Source: Anabaena sp. FACHB-1237 (GTDB lineage Bacteria; Cyanobacteriota; Cyanobacteriia; Cyanobacteriales; Nostocaceae). From it: DNA of 64,000 nucleotides. Shown one piece after another: positions 17,389 to 28,062 of this stretch. Where the stretch lies: positions 62,001 to 126,000 of the forward strand of contig NZ_JACJPV010000010.1 of NCBI RefSeq assembly GCF_014696225.1, written 5' to 3'. Both the position numbers and the translations under genes were made by a program. The first letter of the stretch is position 1. Each line of letters opens with the position of its first letter. The notes under the pieces were generated by a model that searched no databases, had not been told where the DNA came from, and was given only the letters and a program-made list of their open reading frames with translations.

Positions 17389-17865
17389 CTAACCAGCTAA
17401 CAATGTTTTTTCCAAAGGAGTCCACCGGAAAACGCGATCGCCTCCTCTTTCAATTACTACTTTAACCTTGGGTTCTAACTTAGGCAAATTCATCAAATAT
17501 TCCACCTCTTGATCAGATAGAATATTACCCTCAATAATCCACAATACCAAACCCTTAGACTTAGGTGGTAACTGTTGTACATGAGAAGTAATCATAGGAG
17601 GTAAATAATATACATTACCTACCGCCGCACCATTACTAGTGCTTTTTTTACCCAAGTGAGGAGGTCTAACACCATGAACATCCATCAAATAAGCAGCCAC
17701 ATCGCCCAAACCTCTAGCAGTGATGCAAAGATCATGATAACCAGCAGCCCTTAACCTACGACGATAACGTCCCTCATAACCGCCCTCTAAAGGTGCATAA
17801 ACACCCAACGCGCCAAATTTCTCCAAATTGCGGATAAAACCATTACCAGTGGTAATTAACGCCAT
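17389..17865 (-). CDS. ndhN: NAD(P)H-quinone oxidoreductase subunit N
   Basis: Subunit of the cyanobacterial and plastid NDH-1 complex, on the cytoplasmic arm near the membrane; it takes part in cyclic electron flow and respiration. The sequence from MALITTGNGFIRNLEKFGAL to the C-terminal RVFRWTPLEKTLLAG is typical throughout its 158 residues. I use the ATG at 17865; the frame stays open to an ATG at 17889 that adds eight unlikely residues. It diverges from the ribosomal protein cluster, and no other ndh gene is in view. Confidence 0.93.
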   Translation of the reverse strand: MALITTGNGFIRNLEKFGALGVYAPLEGGYEGRYRRRLRAAGYHDLCITARGLGDVAAYLMDVHGVRPPHLGKKSTSNGAAVGNVYYLPPMITSHVQQLPPKSKGLVLWIIEGNILSDQEVEYLMNLPKLEPKVKVVIERGGDRVFRWTPLEKTLLAG

Positions 17866-19300
17866 CTTGCTACTCTCCTCTACTGACATTCAACATTCTA
17901 GTTATCCCAATTTTACGCAACAGGGTAGAAGAGAAACCATAAAAATGCCCTCTCCTGACTAGAGATACTTCTATTATTGCGCCGTAAGCTCTACATTAAG
18001 TTAAATTAACTTATAGATTTCCTATCATCACTATTATCAACTTTATGTTATGCAAGCATTACAGCCAATATAGTCAACATATTTATCTAGAATGTGTCAG
18101 ATTTGATCAGTAAAAATAAATCAATTTATAAAGTGACTATTGACAAAAAATATATTTTATGCGTAAGGAACTTTTTGCAAAAAATGAATTATATGCCATA
18201 AAAATGTGAACATTGAGTTTGCATAGGTTGACTATTTAACTACTACTTTTATAAGTTATACTCCCAGTAGTACCCAACTATGATCTATCAAATATTTCAC
18301 AGCATTTTTAGACTTATTTTTTTCTTTAGCGTTAAATCTCCAGCGATCGCACTTTACAAAGTGTTTATTTAGCTATTAATCCAAAACCTTTAACTAGCTT
18401 CAGAGATTCATCTTTTCGCTTTCTAGTGCATTTTTTAATCGTCTAAACAAATGTAGCGCAGAACCAAATTCAAACTTAGCCCATTCCACCAATAGCACTA
18501 TAGCCTAAATTATAGAAATCTCAACCAAAACTTTCCAAAAAACACTAGACAAAAATTCCCAGATGAATTATATTGTTAGATTGTGACCAAATAGTATAAC
18601 CAGAGTCAAAGTTTACAAAATTTGCCTTAGGACAAATCAAGTGCAAGCATAAACTCTGAAAAACTACAGGTAACTTACACTTGAGGATTGACAACTATAC
18701 TAAACAACGTTATCATCTCATAACAGAACAATCAGGTGAATCAGGTGAAATTCCCGATTTTAAGTTGCCTCTGCACTGACAAGCAACCTCTAAGCAACCT
18801 AATTAAAACTGTTTTGTGTGAAAAACGGCGAGAAACCAAGCGCAAGTTGAATAGTAAAGTGCATGAAAGTATTTCATGCATGAGTTGATAAGCATTAGTT
18901 AAGGTAAAACTTAACTTATACGTTTGTTAGCGTTGGTTAGCAAAAAGGTATGGGATACTGATGGTTAAAGACCACTCAAGTCCTGCTGAAAACCAAAAGT
19001 GCCAAAGCAAATGCTAGGACGAAAGCATAGCTGCACAAATTGCAAAGTCATCAAGGCCTTGCATAAAGATCAGAAATAATAACTTCCTAAAGCAGAAGAC
19101 AATTATTCCTGTTTAGATCACAACGTGAGTGAAAATAAACAAATTCACGAAGAAGGACAAAACTTGTAACATCAACAAGAATTTGTACTGTTAAACGTCA
19201 GTCCAAACTTATTTGGTTGCGTCCAACCTCAAAAGAAGTTAAACAAGTTCAACCTTCCATCAATTTCCAGGTCAGTACATAGAAAGGAGAACCAGTAACT
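17866..19300. other. 1.4-kb gene-free region before the ribosomal cluster
   Basis: Between ndhN and rplC I find no protein gene or recognised RNA on either strand. It must hold the ndhN promoter and the promoter and leader of the ribosomal operon. Near the rplC side are small hairpins: TGCATGAAA-GTA-TTTCATGCA (18860-18880, nine perfect pairs) and GTTAAG-GTAAAA-CTTAAC close behind. The last 300 bp are less AT-rich than the rest. A structured leader or unannotated small RNA is possible but not shown. Confidence 0.5.
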
Positions 19301-19939
19301 GTGTCTGTAGGTATTCTCGGCACCAAACTGGGCATGACCCAAATATTTGACGAAGCAGGAGTTTCTATTCCTATCACCGTCGTCCAAGCGGGGCCATGCA
19401 CCGTTACCCAAGTTAAAACAAAACAAACAGACGGTTACTCAGCCATTCAAGTTGCTTATGGAGAAGTTAAACCCAAAGCATTGAACAAACCAATGTTAGG
19501 GCACTTAGCCAAATCCCAATCTCCATCCCTACGTCATCTCAACGAATATCGGACAGATAGTTCTGGAGATTATGCTTTAGGACAACAAATTAAAGCAGAC
19601 ATTTTCACAGATGGACAAATAGTAGACGTAATTGGTACAAGCATCGGACGTGGTTTTGCAGGCAACCAAAAGCGGAACAACTTTGGTAGAGGACCGATGT
19701 CTCACGGTTCTAAAAACCATAGAGCACCTGGCTCAATAGGAGCAGGTACAACCCCAGGTCGTGTTTATCCCGGGAAAAGGATGGCAGGACGCTTAGGTGG
19801 TACAAGAGTAACCATCCGCAAATTGACAGTAGTAAAAGTAGACTTAGAAAGGAACTTACTACTAATCAAAGGAGCTATACCTGGAAAACCAGGAGCTTTA
19901 GTGAACATCGTTCCAGCAAAGAAAGTTGGTAGTAAATAA
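19301..19939 (+). CDS. rplC: 50S ribosomal protein L3
   Basis: First gene of the S10-spc-alpha cluster. The 212 residues open with [19 protein letters not shown] and contain the L3 loop that reaches the peptidyl-transferase centre ([20 protein letters not shown]). The start is GTG at 19301, preceded by AAGGAG about 12 bp upstream. In cyanobacteria rpsJ (S10) is not at the head of this cluster, and it is absent here too. Confidence 0.97.
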   Translation: MSVGILGTKLGMTQIFDEAGVSIPITVVQAGPCTVTQVKTKQTDGYSAIQVAYGEVKPKALNKPMLGHLAKSQSPSLRHLNEYRTDSSGDYALGQQIKADIFTDGQIVDVIGTSIGRGFAGNQKRNNFGRGPMSHGSKNHRAPGSIGAGTTPGRVYPGKRMAGRLGGTRVTIRKLTVVKVDLERNLLLIKGAIPGKPGALVNIVPAKKVGSK

Positions 19940-19988
19940 TCACCGAGTCAGTAACATAGACCACTGACCGCTGACAAAGGACAAAAAG

Positions 19989-20621
19989 ATGGTAGAGAGC
20001 GTAGTTAAAAATTGGCAAGGAGAACAAGTTGGAGAAACCAGCTTTGATCTGCGAGTTGCCAGACCAGAAACAGCATCACATATAGTACACCGCGCCCTTG
20101 TCAGACAAATGACCAACGCTCGTCAAGGTACAGCCAGCACCAAAACCCGCTCAGAAGTGCGTGGTGGTGGTCGCAAGCCCTGGCGACAAAAAGGTACAGG
20201 ACGCGCCCGTGCAGGTTCTATTCGTTCACCATTATGGCGTGGTGGCGGTGTCATCTTTGGACCAAAACCCAGAGAATTTAACCTGAAAATGAACCGCAAA
20301 GAACGGCGTTTGGCTCTGCGGACAGCATTCATTAGTCGTGCGGAAGACATAGTAGTTGTAGAAGAATTTAGCAACGAACTACAACGCCCCAAAACCAAAG
20401 AAATGGTAGCAGCATTAGCTAGATGGGGAGTAGAACCAGAACAAAAAGCACTATTGATTTTGTCTGACATCCCAGAAAACATCAGTTTATCAACCCGTAA
20501 TATTGAAAAATTAAAGCTAATTGCGGCTGATCAGTTGAATGTTTTCGATATACTACACGCCGACAAAATTGTAGTAACAACAGCAACACTAGAGAAAATT
20601 CAGGAGGTTTATGGTGCGTAA
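19989..20621 (+). CDS. rplD: 50S ribosomal protein L4
   Basis: 210 residues. The extended loop that lines the exit tunnel is clear ([20 protein letters not shown] near 58, then [11 protein letters not shown]). In some bacteria L4 represses its own operon; whether that applies here is unknown. It starts 49 bp after rplC, and its last 11 bp overlap the start of rplW, so the two are probably translationally coupled. Confidence 0.97.
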   Translation: MVESVVKNWQGEQVGETSFDLRVARPETASHIVHRALVRQMTNARQGTASTKTRSEVRGGGRKPWRQKGTGRARAGSIRSPLWRGGGVIFGPKPREFNLKMNRKERRLALRTAFISRAEDIVVVEEFSNELQRPKTKEMVAALARWGVEPEQKALLILSDIPENISLSTRNIEKLKLIAADQLNVFDILHADKIVVTTATLEKIQEVYGA

Positions 20622-20928
20622 TATTGACACCCGCAACCTACCAGACTTATTGCGTCGCCCTATTCTCACAGAAAAAGCGACTATATTAATGGAGCAAAAC
20701 AAATACACATTTGAAGTTACTCCTAAAGCCACTAAACCAGAAATCAGAGCGGCCATTGAAGACATTTTCTCAGTGAAAGTAGTCAAAATTAACACTGCTA
20801 ATCCACCCCGAAAAAAACGTCGTGTAGGTAGATTTATTGGTTTTAAGCCCCACTATAAGAGAGCGGTTGTTACCATTGCCCAAGGTGATGAAGATAACAT
20901 CAGAAAAATTCTCTTCCCAGACGTTTAA
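20611..20928 (+). CDS. rplW: 50S ribosomal protein L23
   Basis: 105 residues. L23 sits at the tunnel exit and is the docking site for trigger factor and SRP. The core [20 protein letters not shown] and the C-terminal [19 protein letters not shown] are typical. The ATG at 20611 lies inside the end of rplD, next to AGGAGG, which serves as its ribosome site. Confidence 0.97.
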   Translation: MVRNIDTRNLPDLLRRPILTEKATILMEQNKYTFEVTPKATKPEIRAAIEDIFSVKVVKINTANPPRKKRRVGRFIGFKPHYKRAVVTIAQGDEDNIRKILFPDV

Positions 20929-20958
20929 AAGATTAATTCAAAACATCAAAAATCGCTT

Positions 20959-21822
20959 ATGGGTACTCGTTCATATCGCCCTTATACCCCCAGTACTCGC
21001 CAAGTTACAATATCTGACTTTGCCGAAATTACTAAAACCGAGCCAGAAAAATCCCTAACTGTCTCTATTCATCGTGCTAAAGGACGAAATAATCAAGGGC
21101 GGATAACTAGCCGTCGTCGGGGAGGCGGACATAAAAGACTTTATCGCATTATTGACTTTAAAAGAGATAAGCGAAATATACCAGCTACAGTTATAGCCAT
21201 TGAATACGATCCTAACCGCAATGCTCGCATTGCCTTGTTAGAGTATGAAGATGGCGAAAAACGTTATATTCTTCAGCCTAATGGTTTAACCGTAGGCACA
21301 AAAGTAATCGCTGGACCAGACGCTCCCATACAAGATGGTAATGCTTTACCCCTGTCTAATATTCCTCTGGGTACAAAAGTTCACAACGTGGAATTAACCG
21401 CAGGAAAAGGTGGACAAATTGTACGGGCTGCTGGGGCAACAGCACAAATAATGGCTAAAGAAGGTAATTATGTAACATTGCGATTACCTTCCAAAGAAGT
21501 ACGGATGGTGCGCTGTGAATGCTACGCGACAATTGGACAAGTAGGTAATACAGACGCAATGAACCTGAGCGCAGGTAAAGCCGGACGGAATCGTTGGAAA
21601 GGTCGTCGTCCTAAAGTTAGAGGAAGCGTGATGAACCCCGTGGATCACCCCCATGGTGGTGGTGAAGGTAGAGCGCCTATCGGTAGATCAGGTCCTGTAA
21701 CACCTTGGGGTAAACCAGCTTTAGGAGCAAAAACACGCAAACGCAAGAAAACCAGCAATAAGTTGATTGTACGTCGTCGTCCTAAATCTTCTAAACGCGG
21801 TCGCGGTGGTCGTCAGTCCTAA
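20959..21822 (+). CDS. rplB: 50S ribosomal protein L2
   Basis: 287 residues. L2 binds 23S rRNA near the peptidyl-transferase centre and helps join the subunits. The signature with the essential His is present near 230 ([18 protein letters not shown]), and the basic tail [16 protein letters not shown] is typical. It lies 30 bp after rplW. The 105-bp spacer that follows carries AGGAGTC-type repeats. Confidence 0.97.
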   Translation: MGTRSYRPYTPSTRQVTISDFAEITKTEPEKSLTVSIHRAKGRNNQGRITSRRRGGGHKRLYRIIDFKRDKRNIPATVIAIEYDPNRNARIALLEYEDGEKRYILQPNGLTVGTKVIAGPDAPIQDGNALPLSNIPLGTKVHNVELTAGKGGQIVRAAGATAQIMAKEGNYVTLRLPSKEVRMVRCECYATIGQVGNTDAMNLSAGKAGRNRWKGRRPKVRGSVMNPVDHPHGGGEGRAPIGRSGPVTPWGKPALGAKTRKRKKTSNKLIVRRRPKSSKRGRGGRQS

Positions 21823-21927
21823 AAACAGGAGATCAAGGAGTCAGGAGTCAGAATAAAGAATTTTCACCTCACACCTGGCACTCTGTAAGTTCCGATTAAT
21901 CCAAAATCCAAAATTCAAAATTGATCT

Positions 21928-22206
21928 ATGGGTCGTTCTCTGAAAAAAGGTCCCTTTATTGCGGATCATTTACTCAAAAAAATTGAAAAGTTGAACGCTA
22001 AAAACGAAAAGCAAGTAATTAAAACTTGGTCAAGAGCCTCAACAATTCTCCCCTTGATGGTAGGACATACCATCGCCGTACATAACGGTAGACAGCACGT
22101 TCCCGTATTTGTCAATGAACAAATGGTAGGACACAAATTAGGAGAATTTGCTCCTACTCGTACCTACAGAGGTCATGGCAAAAGTGACAAAAAATCAGGG
22201 AGATAA
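21928..22206 (+). CDS. rpsS: 30S ribosomal protein S19
   Basis: 92 residues, opening [20 protein letters not shown] and ending [21 protein letters not shown]19 pairs with S13 in the 30S head near the A and P sites. Flanking spacers (105 and 83 bp) are long for this cluster and contain short repeats. Confidence 0.97.
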   Translation: MGRSLKKGPFIADHLLKKIEKLNAKNEKQVIKTWSRASTILPLMVGHTIAVHNGRQHVPVFVNEQMVGHKLGEFAPTRTYRGHGKSDKKSGR

Positions 22207-22289
22207 GGAGATCAAGGAGTCAGTAGGGGTTTAGCAGTGCTAAACCCAACACTTAGATATCTACTCCCTACTCCCCAATGGAGCAAATT

Positions 22290-22643
22290 ATGGCAACAGA
22301 AACTACAGAAGTAAAGGCGATCGCCCGATACATACGCATTTCTCCCTTTAAAGTCCGCCGTGTACTCGACCAAATTCGTGGCAAAACCTATAGAGAGGCA
22401 TTAATTATCCTAGAATTTATGCCCTATAGAGCTTGTGAACCTGTATTAAAGGTTCTCAGAAGTGCCGCAGCTAACGCGGAGCATAATGCTGGTTTAGATA
22501 GAGCTAGTTTGGTTATTTCCCAAGCCTTTGCTGATCAAGGACCGGTGTTGAAACGGTTTCAACCTAGAGCACAAGGTAGAGCTTACCAAATTCGCAAACC
22601 AACCTGTCATATTACTGTGGCTGTATCGGCAGGTAATGAGTAA
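22290..22643 (+). CDS. rplV: 50S ribosomal protein L22
   Basis: 117 residues. L22 has a beta-hairpin lining the exit tunnel ([20 protein letters not shown] at the C-terminal end). I start at ATG 22290 ([18 protein letters not shown]), because GGAG lies just upstream; an in-frame ATG at 22278 precedes that site and is unlikely. The core [20 protein letters not shown] is typical. Confidence 0.96.
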   Translation: MATETTEVKAIARYIRISPFKVRRVLDQIRGKTYREALIILEFMPYRACEPVLKVLRSAAANAEHNAGLDRASLVISQAFADQGPVLKRFQPRAQGRAYQIRKPTCHITVAVSAGNE

Positions 22644-22738
22644 TGAGTGATAAGTGACAGGTGACAGAGGTAAGAATATCCATTACCAATCACCAATTAC
22701 CAATCACCAATTATCAATTATTTTTAGAGGAAGCATTT

Positions 22739-23497
22739 GTGGGACAGAAAATTCATCCAGTTGGCTTTCGACTGGGTATAACACAAGAACACCAATCTCG
22801 CTGGTTTGCAGATCCTGACCAATATCCAGAACTTCTTAAAGAAGACCACAAACTCCGCCAATACATCGAGCAAAAACTAGGTAGATATGCTCAAAATAAC
22901 GCTGGAATCTCAGAAGTGAGAATTGAGCGCAAAGCAGATCAAATTGACCTGGAAGTGCGTACAGCTAGACCTGGTGTAGTGGTAGGACGTGGTGGACAAG
23001 GAATTGAATCACTGCGAACTGGACTACAAGAAGCATTAGGAGGCAACCGCCAAATTCGCATTAACGTTGTGGAAGTGCAAAAAGTTGATGCTGATGCTTA
23101 TTTAATTGCTGAATATATTGCCCAACAACTAGAACGTCGGGTTTCCTTCCGTCGCGTAGTGCGTCAAGCAATTCAAAGAGCGCAAAGAGCAGGAGTCCAA
23201 GGGATTAAAGTTCAAGTTAGTGGTCGTCTCAACGGTGCAGAAATTGCCCGGACAGAATGGACTCGTGAAGGTAGAGTACCACTTCACACCCTTAGGGCTG
23301 ACATTGACTATTCCTACTGCACAGCCAAAACCATCTACGGTATTCTTGGCATCAAAGTGTGGATATTTAAAGGGGAAATTATTCCTGGACAGGAAGAAGC
23401 ACTATCTCAACCCAGTGGACGTGAAAGGGAACGTGAACCCCGTCGTCGTCAACAACGTCGTCGTCAGCAATTTGAAGATCGTTCTAATGAAGGGTAA
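22739..23497 (+). CDS. rpsC: 30S ribosomal protein S3
   Basis: 252 residues from the GTG at 22739 ([20 protein letters not shown]), which has AGAGGA upstream. The frame is open back to 22661, but that part is repeat-derived text and not S3. The KH domain shows [14 protein letters not shown] near 80. The C-terminal tail is an Arg- and Gln-rich extension ([19 protein letters not shown]), common in cyanobacterial S3. S3 forms the mRNA entry pore with S4 and S5. Confidence 0.95.
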   Translation: MGQKIHPVGFRLGITQEHQSRWFADPDQYPELLKEDHKLRQYIEQKLGRYAQNNAGISEVRIERKADQIDLEVRTARPGVVVGRGGQGIESLRTGLQEALGGNRQIRINVVEVQKVDADAYLIAEYIAQQLERRVSFRRVVRQAIQRAQRAGVQGIKVQVSGRLNGAEIARTEWTREGRVPLHTLRADIDYSYCTAKTIYGILGIKVWIFKGEIIPGQEEALSQPSGREREREPRRRQQRRRQQFEDRSNEG

Positions 23498-23568
23498 TGG
23501 GTAATGGGTAATGGGTAATGGGTATACCAATTACCAATTACCAATCACCAATCACCAATCACCAATTA
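23492..23568 (+). repeat. Heptamer tandem repeats between rpsC and rplP
   Basis: Four copies of GGGTAAT (23492-23519), overlapping the rpsC stop, are followed by six heptamers of CCAATTA/CCAATCA type (23527-23568). The two halves are roughly complementary and could fold as a long hairpin in the polycistronic mRNA. This is typical short tandemly repeated repetitive DNA of heterocystous cyanobacteria. Confidence 0.85.
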
Positions 23569-23582
23569 CCAAACAGTAAACC

Positions 23583-24008
23583 ATGTTAAGTCCTAAAAGA
23601 ACTAAATTCCGCAAACAACAACGCGGACGAATGGAAGGTCTAGCCACCCGTGGCAGTACCCTGAACTTTGGGGATTTCGGACTCCAAGCTCAAGAACCGT
23701 CCTGGATCACCTCCAGACAAATTGAGGCTTCCCGTCGGGCAATGACTCGTTATATTCGCCGGGGTGGTAAAATCTGGATTCGTATTTTCCCTGATAAACC
23801 TGTAACAATGCGCCCAGCAGAAACCCGGATGGGATCTGGTAAAGGTTCACCAGAATTTTGGGTAGCAGTGGTTAAACCAGGTCGGATCATGTTTGAAATC
23901 GCTGGTGTTACCGAAGAAATAGCCCGCGAAGCTATGCGACTGGCAGCTTATAAATTGCCAATTAAAACTAAATTTATTGTGCGCTCTAAGATTGAGGAGC
24001 AAGAGTAG
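23583..24008 (+). CDS. rplP: 50S ribosomal protein L16
   Basis: 141 residues. L16 contacts the A-site tRNA and 5S rRNA. The opening [20 protein letters not shown] and the later [20 protein letters not shown] are family hallmarks. It is followed after 3 bp by rpmC. The preceding spacer is a heptamer repeat array. Confidence 0.97.
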   Translation: MLSPKRTKFRKQQRGRMEGLATRGSTLNFGDFGLQAQEPSWITSRQIEASRRAMTRYIRRGGKIWIRIFPDKPVTMRPAETRMGSGKGSPEFWVAVVKPGRIMFEIAGVTEEIAREAMRLAAYKLPIKTKFIVRSKIEEQE

Positions 24009-24011
24009 ATT

Positions 24012-24233
24012 ATGTCTCTCCCTAAAATTGCAGAAGCAAGAGAACTAAGTGACGAAAAACTGGCAGAAGAAATTATTGCCGTGAAAAAGCAATTATTTCA
24101 ACTACGCTTACAAAAAGCTACCAGACAATTACAAAAACCTCATCTGTTTAAACACGCTCGCCATCGTTTAGCACAATTACTGACAGTAGAGGGCGAACGA
24201 AAAATATCCGCTAGTGAGTCAAAAGCAGAATAA
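24012..24233 (+). CDS. rpmC: 50S ribosomal protein L29
   Basis: 73 residues, a two-helix protein near the tunnel exit next to L23. The core [20 protein letters not shown] and [16 protein letters not shown] is typical. Three bp separate it from rplP and 8 bp from rpsQ, the tightest part of the cluster. Confidence 0.96.
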   Translation: MSLPKIAEARELSDEKLAEEIIAVKKQLFQLRLQKATRQLQKPHLFKHARHRLAQLLTVEGERKISASESKAE

Positions 24234-24241
24234 AGGAGATT

Positions 24242-24493
24242 ATGGCAATTAAAGAACGAGTTGGCTTAGTAGTCAGCGATAAAATGCAAAAAACTGTGGT
24301 AGTAGCCATAGAAAACCGCGCTCCTCACCCTAAATATGGGAAAATAGTTGTCAAAACTCGACGCTATAAAGCTCATGATGAAGAAAATTCTTGTAAGGTG
24401 GGAGACCGTGTGCGTATTCAAGAAACTCGCCCCTTGAGTAAAACCAAGCGTTGGCAAGTGACAGAAATCCTCACCACTAAAGCTGGTAAGTAG
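24242..24493 (+). CDS. rpsQ: 30S ribosomal protein S17
   Basis: 83 residues with the OB-fold pattern [38 protein letters not shown] and the conserved [12 protein letters not shown]17 is a primary binder of 16S rRNA. AAGGAG precedes the ATG by a few bases. Confidence 0.97.
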   Translation: MAIKERVGLVVSDKMQKTVVVAIENRAPHPKYGKIVVKTRRYKAHDEENSCKVGDRVRIQETRPLSKTKRWQVTEILTTKAGK

Positions 24494-24533
24494 TTGTTGT
24501 TATTGATTAACAACTTTATTCGGGAGACAAATT

Positions 24534-24902
24534 GTGATTCAACCCCAATCTTATCTGAATGTTGCTGATAATAGCGGAGCGCGTAAATTAATGTGTATCC
24601 GTGTCTTAGGCGCAGGCAACCGCCGTTATGGAGGCGTGGGCGATCGCATTATCGCTGTTGTTAAAGATGCCCAACCCAACATGGCTGTGAAAAAGTCAGA
24701 TGTGGTAGAAGCGGTAATTGTGCGTACCCGCAAACAAATTAACCGTGATAGTGGCATGAGTATCCGCTTTGATGATAACGCCGCCGTGATTATTAACAAA
24801 GAGGGCAACCCCAAAGGTACACGCGTATTTGGACCTGTAGCCCGCGAACTCCGCGATAAAAACTTTACTAAAATAGTTTCCCTCGCTCCGGAGGTATTGT
24901 AA
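24534..24902 (+). CDS. rplN: 50S ribosomal protein L14
   Basis: 122 residues beginning with GTG at 24534 ([20 protein letters not shown]), preceded by GGGAGA. L14 lies at the subunit interface. The C-terminal [20 protein letters not shown] is typical. Its stop codon overlaps the rplX start by one base. Confidence 0.97.
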   Translation: MIQPQSYLNVADNSGARKLMCIRVLGAGNRRYGGVGDRIIAVVKDAQPNMAVKKSDVVEAVIVRTRKQINRDSGMSIRFDDNAAVIINKEGNPKGTRVFGPVARELRDKNFTKIVSLAPEVL

Positions 24903-25249
24903 TGGCAAAACCAAAACCCAAAGTCTTTCATAAAATGCACGTGAAGACTGGAGACACCGTACAAGTTATTGCTGGTAAGGATAAGGGTAAAGTAGGTGAA
25001 ATAATTAAAGCCTTACCCCAAGAAAGCAAGGTTGTGGTTCAAGGTGTGAATATCAAAACTAAGCACGTTAAACCTCAACAGGAAGGGGAATCTGGCAAAA
25101 TAGTTAATCAAGAGTATCCCATTCACAGTTCTAATGTGATGCTCTATTCCACCAAACAAAATGTTGCTAGTCGCGTTTGCTATACTTTTACCGCCGAAGG
25201 TAAGAAGGTACGAATGCTCAAGAAAACTGGCGAGATACTTGATAAGTAA
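24902..25249 (+). CDS. rplX: 50S ribosomal protein L24
   Basis: 115 residues with the KOW motif near 17-40 ([20 protein letters not shown]). L24 starts folding of 23S rRNA. The TAATG junction with rplN implies coupled translation; GGAGG lies just upstream. A 108-bp spacer follows before rplE. Confidence 0.97.
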   Translation: MAKPKPKVFHKMHVKTGDTVQVIAGKDKGKVGEIIKALPQESKVVVQGVNIKTKHVKPQQEGESGKIVNQEYPIHSSNVMLYSTKQNVASRVCYTFTAEGKKVRMLKKTGEILDK

Positions 25250-25357
25250 AAAGTAAAAGTGAGTAAGTGCTTGATAATATCTTGACTTTTGATCTTTGGC
25301 TTTTGAATGCATGACTTTAAAATTCCCTGACCAAGACCAGGGACACAGGACAAAAAA

Positions 25358-25903
25358 ATGGCCACACCAAAACTAAAAACCGTATATCAAGAAACCATCG
25401 TCCCCAAATTAACTCAACAGTTTCAATATACCAACGTACATCAAGTACCAAAAGTAATTAAAGTAACTGTTAACAGAGGTTTGGGAGAAGCCGCTCAAAA
25501 TGCCAAATCATTAGAAGCTTCTTTAAACGAAATTGCGGTTATTACTGGACAAAAACCAGTGGTAACTAGAGCGAAAAAAGCGATCGCCGGCTTTAAAATT
25601 CGTCAAGGTATGCCCGTAGGGATCATGGTGACATTAAGAGGCGAACGGATGTACGCTTTTTTAGATCGCTTGATCAACCTCACATTACCCAGAATTAGAG
25701 ACTTTCGTGGAGTCAACCCTAAAAGTTTTGATGGGCGTGGTAACTATACCTTGGGAGTTCGTGAACAGTTAATATTTCCAGAAGTCGAATATGACAGCAT
25801 TGATCAAGTTCGTGGTCTGGATATATCAATTATTACCACAGCAAACAGCGACGAAGAAGGCAGAGCTTTGCTGAAAGAAATGGGAATGCCTTTTCGTGAT
25901 TAA
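25358..25903 (+). CDS. rplE: 50S ribosomal protein L5
   Basis: 181 residues. L5 binds 5S rRNA in the central protuberance. [19 protein letters not shown] and [20 protein letters not shown] are typical. The next gene is rpsH directly: rpsN (S14), found here in many bacteria, is missing from this spot, as is usual in cyanobacteria. Confidence 0.97.
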   Translation: MATPKLKTVYQETIVPKLTQQFQYTNVHQVPKVIKVTVNRGLGEAAQNAKSLEASLNEIAVITGQKPVVTRAKKAIAGFKIRQGMPVGIMVTLRGERMYAFLDRLINLTLPRIRDFRGVNPKSFDGRGNYTLGVREQLIFPEVEYDSIDQVRGLDISIITTANSDEEGRALLKEMGMPFRD

Positions 25904-25926
25904 TCAGTTCATCTAAAGAGGAAACG

Positions 25927-26328
25927 ATGGCGGCACAGGACACAATTGCAGATATGCTAACGCGCATCCGCAATGCCAACATGGCAAGGCACCAAACCAC
26001 TGAAGTGCCTGCAACAAGGATGACTCGTAGTATAGCTAAAGTGCTACAGGAAGAAGGCTTCATTGCGGATGTAAAAGAAGCAGGAGAAGGGATAAAAACC
26101 AACCTAGTAATTTCTCTGAAATACAAAGGTAAAAACCGTCAACCCCTAATCAGAGCCTTAAAGCGAGTGAGTAAACCAGGATTGCGGGTTTATTCCAATC
26201 GTAAAGATTTACCAAGAGTATTAGGTGGAATTGGTATCGCTATTATTTCCACATCCAGTGGAATTATGACAGACCGCGAAGCCCGCCGTCAAAACGTAGG
26301 CGGCGAAGTGCTTTGTTATGTTTGGTAA
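25927..26328 (+). CDS. rpsH: 30S ribosomal protein S8
   Basis: 133 residues opening with [20 protein letters not shown] and ending with the conserved [21 protein letters not shown]8 binds the central domain of 16S rRNA and is the spc-operon repressor in E. coli; regulation here is unknown. AAGAGGAAACG upstream gives a ribosome site. Confidence 0.97.
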   Translation: MAAQDTIADMLTRIRNANMARHQTTEVPATRMTRSIAKVLQEEGFIADVKEAGEGIKTNLVISLKYKGKNRQPLIRALKRVSKPGLRVYSNRKDLPRVLGGIGIAIISTSSGIMTDREARRQNVGGEVLCYVW

Positions 26329-26440
26329 GAAAGAGGTGATAGGTGATAGGCAAGAGGTGGCAAGTACAATTTTAATTGTTTCTACCGACTCCCAACCCCC
26401 GACTCCCCTTTCCTCTGTTATAAAGGACAAAATTTAAGTC

Positions 26441-26989
26441 ATGTCTCGTATTGGTAAACGTCCAATTAGTATTCCCGCTAAAGTACAAGTAACTATTGAT
26501 GGCGCAAGCGTATCAGTGAAAGGTCCCAAAGGAGAACTTTCTCGCAGCTTACCCACCCAAGTCACAGTTACTCAAGAAGGGGAAACATTACTCGTCACTC
26601 GTCGTGATGATACTCGTACCTCCAGACAAATGCATGGTTTGAGCCGCACCCTAGTGGCCAACATGGTAGAAGGAGTGTCCCAAGGTTTTCAACGTCGGTT
26701 GGAAATTCAAGGGGTAGGTTATCGCGCCCAAGTTCAGGGACGTAACCTGGTTTTAAACATGGGTTATAGCCATCAAGTACATATTGAACCCCCAGAAGGT
26801 ATTCAGTTTGCTGTTGAGGGTACTACTAACGTCGTAGTTAGTGGCTATGACAAGGAAATAGTCGGTAACACAGCAGCGAAAATTCGCGCCGTTCGTCCGC
26901 CAGAGCCTTACAAAGGCAAGGGTATTCGCTATTCTGGCGAAGTAGTTAGACGTAAAGCTGGTAAGACTGGTAAGGGTGGTAAGAAATAA
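26441..26989 (+). CDS. rplF: 50S ribosomal protein L6
   Basis: 182 residues with the duplicated L6 fold and the C-terminal signature [21 protein letters not shown]6 sits near the factor-binding site. The 112-bp spacer before it holds GTGATAG and GACTCCC-type short repeats. It is 2 bp from rplR. Confidence 0.97.
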   Translation: MSRIGKRPISIPAKVQVTIDGASVSVKGPKGELSRSLPTQVTVTQEGETLLVTRRDDTRTSRQMHGLSRTLVANMVEGVSQGFQRRLEIQGVGYRAQVQGRNLVLNMGYSHQVHIEPPEGIQFAVEGTTNVVVSGYDKEIVGNTAAKIRAVRPPEPYKGKGIRYSGEVVRRKAGKTGKGGKK

Positions 26990-26991
26990 AC

Positions 26992-27354
26992 ATGAGACTT
27001 ACTCGCAGAGAATCAAAACAGCGTCGTCATCGGCGCGTGCGCGGAAAAGTTAACGGATCTCCCGAACGTCCCCGTTTAGCAGTATTCCGCTCTAACGAGC
27101 ATATTTACGCTCAAGTGATAGATGATACTAAACAGCATACTATAGTAGCAGCTTCCACCGTAGAACCAGAAATAAAAGCAAAAATCAGTACTGGCGCTAA
27201 TTGTGATGCTTCTGCTCAAGTAGGTAAATTAGTAGCTGTTCGCGCCCTAGAAAAAGGTATCACCAAGGTGGTTTTTGATCGTGGTGGCAACTTGTATCAT
27301 GGTCGTATTAAGGCATTGGCTGAAGCTGCACGAGAAGCAGGTTTAGATTTCTAA
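26992..27354 (+). CDS. rplR: 50S ribosomal protein L18
   Basis: 120 residues opening with the basic stretch [20 protein letters not shown] and ending in [19 protein letters not shown]. It binds 5S rRNA together with L5. It starts 2 bp after rplF, so the two are almost certainly coupled. Confidence 0.97.
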   Translation: MRLTRRESKQRRHRRVRGKVNGSPERPRLAVFRSNEHIYAQVIDDTKQHTIVAASTVEPEIKAKISTGANCDASAQVGKLVAVRALEKGITKVVFDRGGNLYHGRIKALAEAAREAGLDF

Positions 27355-27371
27355 CAGGAGAGCAGAAATTT

Positions 27372-27896
27372 ATGGTAAGCGGTCGTCGTAAGCAGACCCG
27401 TGCAAAGAAAGAAGAAACTACTTGGCAAGAGCGAGTGATCCAAATTCGCCGCGTTAGTAAAGTGGTTAAGGGTGGTAAAAAACTGAGCTTCCGGGCTATT
27501 GTCGTTGTTGGCAACGAACGCGGCCAGGTAGGTGTGGGTGTTGGTAAGGCTTCTGACGTAATTGGGGCAGTGAAAAAAGGTGTGGCCGATGGCAAAAAAC
27601 ACCTCATTGATATCCCTATTACTAAAGCTAACTCCATTCCTCATCCTATCAATGGTATTGGTGGTGGTGCCAAAGTAATTATGCGCCCTGCTGCACCAGG
27701 TACAGGTGTAATTGCTGGTGGTGCGGTACGTACTGTATTAGAGTTAGCAGGAGTAAAAAACATTCTTGCTAAACAGTTGGGTTCTAATAATCCTTTAAAT
27801 AATGCTAGAGCAGCCGTTAATGCTTTGTCCACACTACGAACCTTAACAGAAGTGGCTGAAGATCGTGGTGTTAGCATTGAGAAACTCTATATTTAA
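27372..27896 (+). CDS. rpsE: 30S ribosomal protein S5
   Basis: 174 residues. The dsRNA-binding-like half carries [20 protein letters not shown], followed by [20 protein letters not shown] and [21 protein letters not shown]5 supports decoding accuracy and mRNA entry. The next gene is rplO; rpmD (L30) is absent between them, as normal for cyanobacteria. The 166-bp spacer carries GTCAGGA repeats. Confidence 0.97.
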   Translation: MVSGRRKQTRAKKEETTWQERVIQIRRVSKVVKGGKKLSFRAIVVVGNERGQVGVGVGKASDVIGAVKKGVADGKKHLIDIPITKANSIPHPINGIGGGAKVIMRPAAPGTGVIAGGAVRTVLELAGVKNILAKQLGSNNPLNNARAAVNALSTLRTLTEVAEDRGVSIEKLYI

Positions 27897-27904
27897 GGTA
27901 CTGG

Positions 27905-27955
27905 TAGCAGGAGTCAGGAGTCAGGAGTCAGGAGATCAAGAAGTCAGGAGTCAGA
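27905..27955 (+). repeat. GTCAGGA tandem heptamers
   Basis: Several copies of AGGAGTC/GTCAGGA follow rpsE. Related text occurs after rplB (about 21833-21860), after rpsI (about 35575) and after apcE (about 51300-51332), so this is a dispersed short tandem repeat family placed in spacers. Confidence 0.75.
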
Positions 27956-28062
27956 ATAAAGAATAATACACAATCCAGAATTTTTTCCTCTGCTCCCCTA
28001 CTCCGCACCCCGTACTCCCTGTGACAACTTAAAAATCCAAAATCTAAAAATCCAAAAGTAAA

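Noticed and set aside
17866-19300. Known RNAs such as 6S RNA, tmRNA, SRP RNA or RNase P RNA in the gene-free region
   Set aside because: I looked for their characteristic conserved cores and tRNA-like or helical ends and found none.
20123-20482. Long minus-strand frame inside rplD
   Set aside because: It is a shadow of a conserved, GC-richer ribosomal gene; same for the other antisense frames in the ribosomal cluster.
22661-22738. Upstream extension of rpsC
   Set aside because: The added residues come from CCAATTA-type repeats; the GTG at 22739 with AGAGGA fits the S3 start.
23492-23568. Regularly spaced repeats that might be a CRISPR array
   Set aside because: The units are 7 bp without spacers and lie in an operon gap; no cas gene is present. 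They are tandem heptamers.
25904-28062. Missing rpsN and rpmD as possible gene losses
   Set aside because: Their absence between rplE-rpsH and rpsE-rplO is normal in cyanobacteria.
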